27,593 nt of DNA, taken from contig SFTJ01000055.1 of NCBI GenBank assembly GCA_004563195.1, positions 1 to 27,593 on the forward strand, in the 5' to 3' direction. Each line of letters starts with the position of its first letter. Within the stretch, counting starts at the first letter, position 1. This DNA is from a bacterium. GTDB lineage: Bacteria; Bacteroidota; Bacteroidia; Bacteroidales; Muribaculaceae. The translations under genes were made by a program, and so were the position numbers. The notes below the pieces were generated by a model. It searched no databases. It was not told the origin of the DNA and saw nothing but the letters and a program-made list of their open reading frames with translations. Positions 13,961 through 20,598 of this stretch are shown here, one piece after another.

Positions 13961-16200
13961 AGGTCAAAATAAGACATATCATATCGGTTGTAGTAATGTC
14001 GGTTTGCTGTTTTGCCACATGGGCGCAGCTGCCCGACGATTTGCGCACAGAGCAGATATATCTTGCACCTGAGAAATTGTGGTTTGATGCGGGAGATACG
14101 ATAAGGGTTAACGGGGTTGTTACCAGCCAAGCCCACAATCACATCACGCCATATAGCCGTATACTCTATTTGGAGCTGATTAGCCGACAGGATTCGGTGC
14201 TAATACGGCAGCGATTGGCATGCGACAGTTTGGGACAATTTACCACCATCATACCTACCGACGGTTTGTTCGTAAAAGGCATGTATTACTTGCGGGCTTA
14301 CACCAAGTTGATGCGCAACTTTAACGACGAGGGCTATGCTTATGCCCCTCTGGTGTGTGGAGAACGCCCCATTAACGACAGTCATTCGCTCCATAATGTG
14401 CAATGCCATATAGCCCCCGACGGAGGCAAACTTGCAGCCGGCGAGCTTCAAAGATTGGTGATTGTGCTACAAAGTATGTCGGGATTCCCCATAGCCGACA
14501 GAACGATATATCTGGAGAATGAAAGTGGAGAGGTGGTGGCAAGCACCAAGACATCACTTTCGGGCACAGCCGGCATAACCTATCTGCCGCAGCGGGGCGA
14601 CCATTACCGGATTACCATCGATGGCATCGAGGCAAGCGAGCAATCGTTTGCCGTGCCCGATGCCGAGCCGGGAGCCGTTAAGGTGTCGGCATCGCTGAGC
14701 GACAACATCATAAACTTCTCCGTGCCGAATATGCCTATAGAGACAGCGGGGTGGCAGCTCTACACCTATGACCGCCAAAACGGGCTGCTAAACTGTGGCG
14801 CAGTTCGCCCGTCGGGTGCTATACGCCTAACCTATGCACCAAACACGGCTACCATATTGCTTGCCGACACGGCGATGAATGTAATGGCAGAATACACCGC
14901 CCTTCAGCGCAAGCAATCAGGGGCGGATTTCACCGATACAATCATGCCATTGCCGAGTGACACCGAGGTGGATGTGCGTCGGTTATGCCCAATGAGCGAC
15001 ACCACGGGCGTGGTGATGTGCCGATTTGTGAGTTGCGACGAGTTGTGGACGCCTACAGCCGAAAATGCGCTGCTGTATGAAAACGATTATGCTTCGACAC
15101 TTCCATTTCCCTACTCGTCGTGGAAGCAATCGCCACGACAGCGCCAAGCCGACCTTCAGGCATGGCTATCGACAGCCCACCTCGCCAGGCTCAACCTCAA
15201 AGAAGCAGTCACGAAAGGCAAATCCATATATGAGTATATGCCCGAAATGGTGATTACACTCTCAGGTACGGCACTGATGCAGAATTGGCATCCATATAAG
15301 AACGGCAGAATCATTGCATACCGCACCGACAACAACTGCGTATATGACACAATAGTCCAAAAAGACGGCAGATTCAGCATCCCGGTAGATAATTTCGAAG
15401 AAGGAACTGACTTTTTCGTACAATATATCTCAAAACGCGAAAAGCCGCTAAAAGCAGAGTTGCGATTTGATGACGACGTGTTCCCGGCACCATCGGCAGG
15501 CGGCAAAAAATGGGTCTATGCACATCAGTATGCTTTGTCGGAAGCATCTATCGGTTCGTTTGCCAATCTTGAGAAGTATAATTTGCCGGAAATAACCGTC
15601 AAAGCACGCATACATGTGGATAAGCGCCACGAAACCGAACGATTCTATGGCACCAACTACAAAAGCCAGGCGACTATTGACGAAAAGAACTATATCACGC
15701 TATATGATATACTTCGCGATATTCCTGCACTGATAGTGAGGCGTGCAGGAAGCAGATATGCATTAGGTACCAAAAGAGGCGTATCTGCCGGACTGATACC
15801 TATAGATGACAATGATGGAGATGGCGTTGCCGACCGAAAGAATGCCACATCGCTTCCGTTATTAATAGATGGCACACGATATGATGGTGGGCAACTTGAT
15901 TTCGCCATGGAAATGTCGGCAAAAGAGATAGAGTCGGTAGAGTTTCTTCAGCCATGGCAAGCATTGGCAGTAACTTTTGGAGCATTACATGGAGCCGTTG
16001 TGGTGAAGACGCGCAATTATCAAGGCGAAATAAAGCGCCCGAGCTTGGGCACATATTATCGACCTATGGGAATCTACCAAGCGCCACATGCATCAGAAAA
16101 GCTGCGCACGCCGGCTACGCCGGGCAAATATCGGCTGATAGTGGACATCATCACAGCCGCCGGCGTGCGCACCCGCAATGCAGTGGTAGAAGTGAAATAA
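13957..16200 (+). CDS. Exported macroglobulin-like protein with a TonB-plug-like C-terminal domain and no barrel
   Basis: 747 residues. A signal peptide (about 1-23) is followed by an alpha-2-macroglobulin-type domain: the segment IYLAPEKLWFDAGDTIRVNG mirrors the family opening in which a strand, Asp/Gly and Asp-Thr lead the MG fold. A middle region has further beta domains, including one near 455-500 that looks like a carboxypeptidase regulatory repeat. From about 542 (LPEITVKA) a TonB-receptor plug-like domain runs to about 688, including LYDILRDIPAL, PLLIDGTRYDGG, IESVEFLQPW and GAVVVKTR. No beta-barrel follows, only a 60-residue tail. Such plug-bearing macroglobulin-like proteins are known in Bacteroidetes but their function is unclear. 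It is coupled to the 148-residue gene. Confidence 0.8.
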   Translation: MKVKIRHIISVVVMSVCCFATWAQLPDDLRTEQIYLAPEKLWFDAGDTIRVNGVVTSQAHNHITPYSRILYLELISRQDSVLIRQRLACDSLGQFTTIIPTDGLFVKGMYYLRAYTKLMRNFNDEGYAYAPLVCGERPINDSHSLHNVQCHIAPDGGKLAAGELQRLVIVLQSMSGFPIADRTIYLENESGEVVASTKTSLSGTAGITYLPQRGDHYRITIDGIEASEQSFAVPDAEPGAVKVSASLSDNIINFSVPNMPIETAGWQLYTYDRQNGLLNCGAVRPSGAIRLTYAPNTATILLADTAMNVMAEYTALQRKQSGADFTDTIMPLPSDTEVDVRRLCPMSDTTGVVMCRFVSCDELWTPTAENALLYENDYASTLPFPYSSWKQSPRQRQADLQAWLSTAHLARLNLKEAVTKGKSIYEYMPEMVITLSGTALMQNWHPYKNGRIIAYRTDNNCVYDTIVQKDGRFSIPVDNFEEGTDFFVQYISKREKPLKAELRFDDDVFPAPSAGGKKWVYAHQYALSEASIGSFANLEKYNLPEITVKARIHVDKRHETERFYGTNYKSQATIDEKNYITLYDILRDIPALIVRRAGSRYALGTKRGVSAGLIPIDDNDGDGVADRKNATSLPLLIDGTRYDGGQLDFAMEMSAKEIESVEFLQPWQALAVTFGALHGAVVVKTRNYQGEIKRPSLGTYYRPMGIYQAPHASEKLRTPATPGKYRLIVDIITAAGVRTRNAVVEVK

Positions 16201-16203
16201 CAG

Positions 16204-16249
16204 CCGAGCGCCACAGTTCGCTATAAGAACTATGACGCTCGGAATGTTT
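16204..16249. terminator. Hairpin after the macroglobulin-plug gene
   Basis: Outer arms CCGAGCG / CGCTCGG (16204-16210, 16236-16242) with an inner AGTTC / GAACT, followed by AATGTTTT. It lies between convergent genes and may end the plus-strand transcript. Confidence 0.55.
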
Positions 16250-16303
16250 TATAGCTCAGCACGCACACTTCGGGTGAAGGAGTGCGATGCCTTACGGAGA
16301 GCC

Positions 16304-16720
16304 TTACTTCTGGTTCTTCAAAAGGTCGCGAATCTCGGTAAGCAATTTTTCTTCAGCCGATGGTTCGGGAGCCGGTGCAGGAGCAGCAGGAGCTTCCTCC
16401 TTCTTCTTTGTCAACTTAGAGATGCCCTTCACCATCAAGAAGATGCAGAAAGCAATGATAAGGAAATCGACCACGTTTTGGATAAATTGGCCGTACATCA
16501 AAGCAGCCTCGGGAGTCTCCTCGGTAGCTTCGGCAAACACCCACTTAAGGTTGGTGAAATCCACGCCACCCACCACAAGGCCCACGAGAGGCATAATAAC
16601 GTCGTTAACGAGCGAAGTGACAATCTTACCGAAAGCGCCGCCGATGATAACACCCACAGCCATATCCATCACATTGCCACGCATGGCGAATTCTTTGAAT
16701 TCAGTCAAAAATTTACTCAT
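16304..16720 (-). CDS. mscL: Large-conductance mechanosensitive channel
   Basis: 138 residues from the ATG at 16720 (MSKFLTEFKEFAMRGNVMD), the usual MscL start; an in-frame ATG ten codons upstream lies within the leader. The N-terminal amphipathic helix, the first membrane helix with the pore stretch AVGVIIGGAFGKIV, the second helix (about 86-103), and the charged C-terminal helix (EEKLLTEIRDLL) are all present. The Ala/Pro-rich linker before the last helix is longer than in E. coli (136 residues overall). The channel opens under membrane tension to release solutes during osmotic downshock. Single gene, convergent with the macroglobulin-plug gene. Confidence 0.96.
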   Translation of the reverse strand: MSKFLTEFKEFAMRGNVMDMAVGVIIGGAFGKIVTSLVNDVIMPLVGLVVGGVDFTNLKWVFAEATEETPEAALMYGQFIQNVVDFLIIAFCIFLMVKGISKLTKKKEEAPAAPAPAPEPSAEEKLLTEIRDLLKNQK

Positions 16721-16749
16721 AGTAAAGAAAAATTTTATAGTTAAAAACA

Positions 16750-16757
16750 CAAAATTA
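16750..16757 (-). promoter_or_regulatory. Promoter -7 box of mscL
   Basis: TAATTTTG on the minus strand matches TAnnTTTG; a TTTG lies 15 bases further upstream, rather close. The leader to 16720 would be about 23 bases, which supports the chosen mscL start. Confidence 0.45.
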
Positions 16758-16864
16758 ATAGCGCATCAAAGTCAAATAGTTACGCAAATAAAATAAAAAG
16801 AAATAATTGGCGAAAAATTTCTATTATTTTATATAAATACGTACCAATATTAAAAAAAAAATAT

Positions 16865-16872
16865 TACTTTTG
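16865..16872 (+). promoter_or_regulatory. Promoter -7 box of gapA
   Basis: TACTTTTG matches TAnnTTTG. The upstream spacer is an A-run with no clear -33 TTTG. The leader would be about 124 bases, unusually long, as for pckA. Confidence 0.5.
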
Positions 16873-16986
16873 CATCGTAAAAGGCAACTATGGTCCAATC
16901 ATATACTTATGTCGGGCGAGAAGCCTTAACAAATGCAAAGATATAAAAATATCTGAAAACGATTACTACATATTATTTTAACCAAT

Positions 16987-16998
16987 AAATTTTTTAAG
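16987..16998 (+). promoter_or_regulatory. Leader box AAATTTTTTAAG before the gapA start codon
   Basis: Identical to 1424-1435 upstream of pckA and likewise ends four bases before the ATG. The other genes in the window do not show it. Confidence 0.45.
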
Positions 16999-17002
16999 AA
17001 AA

Positions 17003-18013
17003 ATGACAAAAGTAGCTATTAACGGTTTCGGCCGTATCGGTCGCCTCGCTTTCCGTCAAATGTTTGAGGCAGAAGGTTATGAAGTAGTTGCAATCAACGA
17101 CTTGACCAGCCCAAAGATGCTTGCACACCTCTTGAAGTACGACACAGCACAAGGTGGTTTCGCAGGTAAGTTCGGCGAAAACAAGCACACTGTAGAAGCA
17201 ACTGAAAATTCAATCATCGTTGATGGTCAAGAAATCACTATCTACGCAAAGCCAAACGCAGCAGAACTTCCTTGGGGAGAACTTGGCGTAGACGTAGTTC
17301 TTGAATGTACAGGTTTCTACACATCAAAGGCTAAGGCTGAAGCTCACATCCAAGCTGGTGCTCGCAAGGTAGTTATCTCTGCTCCTGCAGGTAACGATCT
17401 TCCTACTATCGTTTACAACGTAAACCACAAGACTTTGAAGGCAGAAGACAACGTAATCTCTGCTGCATCTTGCACAACTAACTGCTTGGCTCCTATGGCA
17501 GCTGCTTTGCACGCATATGCTCCTATCCAAAGCGGTATCATGTCGACTATCCACGCTTACACAGGCGACCAAATGATTCTTGACGGTCCTCAACGTAAGG
17601 GTGACTTGCGTCGTTCTCGTGCCGGTGCTCAAAACATCGTTCCTAACTCAACAGGTGCTGCTAAGGCTATCGGTTTGGTTATCCCTGAATTGAACGGCAA
17701 GCTTATCGGTTCTGCTCAACGCGTTCCTACTCCAACCGGTTCTACTACTATCTTGGTTGCTGTAGTTAAGGGTAAGGACATCACTAAGGAAGGTATCAAC
17801 GAAGCTATGAAGGCTGCTCAAACCGAATCGTTCGGTTACACTGAAGACCAAATCGTTTCTTCTGATATCATCGGTATGAAGTACGGTTCATTGTTCGATG
17901 CAACTCAAACTATGGTTGCTAAGATCGACGACGATACTTATCAAGTACAAGTTGTTTCTTGGTACGACAACGAAAACTCTTACACTTCTCAGATGGTTCG
18001 AGCTTTTTCTTAA
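17003..18013 (+). CDS. gapA: Glyceraldehyde-3-phosphate dehydrogenase, type I
   Basis: 336 residues. The NAD-binding start VAINGFGRIGRLAFR, an Asp at position 33 (NDL) that favours NAD over NADP, the catalytic Cys157 in SAASCTTNCLAP, and the later WYDNENSY are all present. It oxidises glyceraldehyde 3-phosphate to 1,3-bisphosphoglycerate in glycolysis and acts in reverse in gluconeogenesis. Codon use is very biased (GCT, GGT, ACT, AAC, AAG, CGT) and contrasts with the GCC/GGC-rich genes around it, as expected of a highly expressed gene. Single-gene unit with a long leader and its own terminator. The identification is firm. Confidence 0.98.
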   Translation: MTKVAINGFGRIGRLAFRQMFEAEGYEVVAINDLTSPKMLAHLLKYDTAQGGFAGKFGENKHTVEATENSIIVDGQEITIYAKPNAAELPWGELGVDVVLECTGFYTSKAKAEAHIQAGARKVVISAPAGNDLPTIVYNVNHKTLKAEDNVISAASCTTNCLAPMAAALHAYAPIQSGIMSTIHAYTGDQMILDGPQRKGDLRRSRAGAQNIVPNSTGAAKAIGLVIPELNGKLIGSAQRVPTPTGSTTILVAVVKGKDITKEGINEAMKAAQTESFGYTEDQIVSSDIIGMKYGSLFDATQTMVAKIDDDTYQVQVVSWYDNENSYTSQMVRAFS

Positions 18014-18032
18014 CACAAGAAATATAGTCAAC

Positions 18033-18071
18033 AGAGGCACTTCTTTTATTAAAGAGGTGTCTCTCTTTTTT
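18033..18071 (+). terminator. Intrinsic terminator of gapA
   Basis: A stem of about 13 pairs, GAGGCACTTCTTT against AAAGAGGTGTCTC (two G-T pairs), is followed by CTTTTTT, 20 bases after the stop. Confidence 0.85.
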
Positions 18072-18232
18072 ATGCTACACTCACTTAGGCGGAATGGCGC
18101 TCCGAACGAAAAAAAAAGAAACGAGCATGCGCAGGGACAATTATCACGCGTGCTAAACAGCGAAAACGAAGAAAATTGGCACATTTTTCACTTTATATGT
18201 TCTGTTTGTCGCATTTTTAGAAAAATTAGTAT

Positions 18233-18240
18233 TACCTTTG
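18233..18240 (+). promoter_or_regulatory. Promoter -7 box of the FadL-like gene
   Basis: TACCTTTG matches TAnnTTTG; the predicted start near 18247 gives a ~23-base leader. A TTTG lies 24 bases upstream, at a slightly long distance. Confidence 0.5.
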
Positions 18241-18269
18241 CACCGGTTTTAACAAAAATAGAAATTTAG

Positions 18270-19691
18270 ATGATTAAGAAATTAGTATTCGGTTTCGTAT
18301 TTACTGCATTCGGTGCAGCAACAATGATGGCGGGAGGCCTTCTCACAAATACGAATCAAAGCGCATCGTTCTTGCGCCAAATCAGTCAAGATGCAACAAT
18401 CGACATCACAAGCAACATCAACAACCCTGCAGGTGCAGCGTTTCTCGACAACGGTTTTCACCTAAGCATCAACTTGCAAAACGCCAAGCAAACTCGCGAA
18501 GTAGACACTACATTCCCACTTTTCGCCTATAATATCAATAACAACCAGCCCACACACCTCTACAAGGGCGATGCTTATGCTCCGGTTCTCCCGAGCTTCC
18601 AGCTTGCCTACGTTAAGGACCGCTGGTCGGTATCGGCCAACTTTGCCATCAACGGTGGCGGAGGCAAGTGCGAATACGACAAGGGCCTCGGCACATTCGA
18701 AGCACTCTACGCAAGTCAAATCTATTCTAACGTGGCAACAGCATTGGCTCAGACCAACGCAGCCTATGGCTCTACCCTCGCTTTCGGCGGCTACGACATC
18801 AATGCCTATATGAAGGGCCGTCAATACTACTTCGGCTTCGCTGTGGGTGGCACATATAAGATTACCGAAAACTTGGCAGGCTACGTAGGCCTTCGCGGCG
18901 TATACGCCAACTGCAATTACAACGGCTGGGTAGAAGATGCCACAGCAAGAATCGTGGCAGGCACATCGCCCGTAGATGCAGCTATCATCTCCACCGTGCA
19001 ACAGAAATTAGACGGCCAGTTGGCTCAAGCAGCTCTTTCGCTCAACTGCGACCAAAAGGGCTTCGGTGTGACCCCAATCATCGGCATCGATTGGAAGATT
19101 AACGAGCAATGGAACTTGGCAGCAAAATACGAGTTCAAGACCCGTATTCGCCTCGAAAATAAGACCGAAATGAACGCCTACACCACACAAGTGGCGCAAT
19201 CGAACCCCACATTGGGTCAGTTTGCCGACGGCAAGAAAGTGGCAGGCGACATTCCCGCATTCTTTGCTATCGGTGCTCAATACAGCCCAATCAGCCAATT
19301 ACGCATCAATGCCGGATACCACTTCTACGACGATTGCCACGCCACAGCCTATGGCGACAAGCAAAAAGGCATCGACAGCGGCACATGGGAAATCACTGCC
19401 GGCGCCGAATACGACATCTGCAACTTTGTTACCGTATCGGCAGGTTGGCAAACCACTAACTACAATCTCAGCGATGCCTATATGAACGACCTCAGCTTCA
19501 CCACATCGAGCAACAGCTTGGGTGGTGGTGTTCGCTTGAACGTATCGAGCCGCGCAAGCATCGACCTGGGTTATATGCAAACCCTCTACAGCACTCGCGA
19601 TGTGACTACTGCCACTCAAGCAGGCGATAAGAAGGACAGCTACACCCGCACCAACCGCGTGCTCGGCATTGGATTCAACTTGAAATTCTAA
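18270..19691 (+). CDS. FadL/OMPP1-family outer membrane protein
   Basis: 473 residues. A signal peptide of about 21 residues ends near TMMAGG. The mature N-terminus, with SNINNPAGAAFLDNGFHLS, matches the FadL family, where this segment forms the hatch inside the barrel. The rest alternates strands and ends in an aromatic C-terminus (GIGFNLKF), typical of an outer membrane beta-barrel. Repeated barrel pairs such as WNLAAKYEFKTRI and LRINAGYHFYD are visible. Family members let hydrophobic compounds such as long-chain fatty acids cross the outer membrane; the actual ligand is unknown. It is a single gene with a promoter at 18233 and a strong terminator. Confidence 0.88.
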   Translation: MIKKLVFGFVFTAFGAATMMAGGLLTNTNQSASFLRQISQDATIDITSNINNPAGAAFLDNGFHLSINLQNAKQTREVDTTFPLFAYNINNNQPTHLYKGDAYAPVLPSFQLAYVKDRWSVSANFAINGGGGKCEYDKGLGTFEALYASQIYSNVATALAQTNAAYGSTLAFGGYDINAYMKGRQYYFGFAVGGTYKITENLAGYVGLRGVYANCNYNGWVEDATARIVAGTSPVDAAIISTVQQKLDGQLAQAALSLNCDQKGFGVTPIIGIDWKINEQWNLAAKYEFKTRIRLENKTEMNAYTTQVAQSNPTLGQFADGKKVAGDIPAFFAIGAQYSPISQLRINAGYHFYDDCHATAYGDKQKGIDSGTWEITAGAEYDICNFVTVSAGWQTTNYNLSDAYMNDLSFTTSSNSLGGGVRLNVSSRASIDLGYMQTLYSTRDVTTATQAGDKKDSYTRTNRVLGIGFNLKF

Positions 19692-19722
19692 TATCTCGAA
19701 GTTTTCATAATTTTCTATAGTC

Positions 19723-19768
19723 AGGAGGCTACATTCTCTCGGGAATGTAGCCTCCTCGGCGTTTTTTT
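19723..19768 (+). terminator. Intrinsic terminator of the FadL-like gene
   Basis: Perfect 14-base arms AGGAGGCTACATTC / GAATGTAGCCTCCT with a 6-base loop, then CGGCG and seven T. Confidence 0.93.
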
Positions 19769-19904
19769 ATACCGAGAAAATGGTGAGTTTGCAATAATTT
19801 TCGTTATGCTACCATCTAATATTGCTACAACTCGGCATAATTCGGTAAAGATTCAGCCTACAAGTAAAATATTCGCAAAAAAATGTCTTGTTTTTGTGAT
19901 TAAT

Positions 19905-19970
19905 ACCGGTCGCTGCGCTCCCTCTGTGTGGTGCTAACCATAAATCAGCCTCTCGAGGCTGCGCTGCGGT
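19905..19970. repeat. Dispersed hairpin repeat, copy 3 (second half only)
   Basis: It begins abruptly at ACCGGTCGCTGCGCTCC and keeps the core of copies 1 and 2, then the perfect palindrome AGCCTCTCGAGGCT (19947-19960) and GCGCTGCGGT. The first hairpin is missing. Confidence 0.85.
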
Positions 19971-20106
19971 CATCGCGGCGGCGTGTCGGTGGTTTTAACA
20001 CGGATTTTCACGGAATTAAGTACGGATTCCCACATTATTGTGTTTATCTGTGCCATGTTTGTGTTAATCTGTGTTTAATATTATCGCGGCAGTCGCGATG
20101 GTATCC

Positions 20107-20354
20107 AACCTGAAAGGATGAAGCCGAGGGCGAAGCCCGAGTGCTCTTAGCCGGGGGTTAAGCGTCAGCGCAACCCCCGGGACTGTGGCCGACCCAAGAA
20201 AAGCGTCTGACAGACGCGAATGTTGTCGCTTTGGAAGCCGATTTTCGCGTCTGTCAGACGCATCATCGTTGGGTGTCACGATACCGAGGGTTGCGCTTCG
20301 CTACACCCCCGGCTAAGAGCCACTCGCTCCGCTCGGGCGTTCGACCTTTCAGGT
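20107..20354. repeat. Large imperfect inverted repeat with palindromic tips
   Basis: Arms of about 110 bases flank a 23-base centre (20221-20243). Perfect stretches are GCGTCTGACAGACGCGAA (20203-20220) with its complement at 20244-20261, and GCTCTTAGCCGGGGGT (20143-20158) with its complement at 20305-20320; the outer ends share ACCTGAAAGG. The inner 15 bases GCGTCTG-A-CAGACGC are also palindromic on their own. Transcribed RNA or extruded DNA could form a very long stem. It codes for nothing I recognise. Confidence 0.85.
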
Positions 20355-20598
20355 CGTGCGGCGGTTATGCAAGTGATTATCATCCTCTCCGAGGCTGCGC
20401 GCGTAGTTATCTGTTGTGATAAATCACCCTCTTCGAGGCCGGGCATCGGCTGAGGGGGCTTGGAAATTACAAAAACAGACTCGACCACCGTGAAAACGAT
20501 AGCCGAGCCGTATCTTCTTGCGTCTGTCAACTTTTATCGGACAGCAATATTATGCAATGTACAAAAATTGTCTCATCTGATGCAAGTTTGCGGCTTCA

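Larger units (their letters stand above)
19769..20598. other. Repeat-rich noncoding gap before polA's 3' end
   Basis: An ~830-base gap between convergent genes. It holds hairpin repeat copy 3 (19905-19970), ACGGATT/AATCTGTG-like units (about 19995-20080), a ~250-base inverted repeat (20107-20354) and two degenerate small hairpins (about 20385-20445). A weak 6-base stem (CTGATG/CATCAG, 20578-20603) with a T-run on the minus strand could help end polA. No real gene is seen. Confidence 0.65.

Noticed and set aside
20107..20354. Insertion sequence or short coding genes inside the inverted repeat
   Set aside because: The short frames here are broken, differ between arms and lack transposase motifs; no flanking target duplication was seen.
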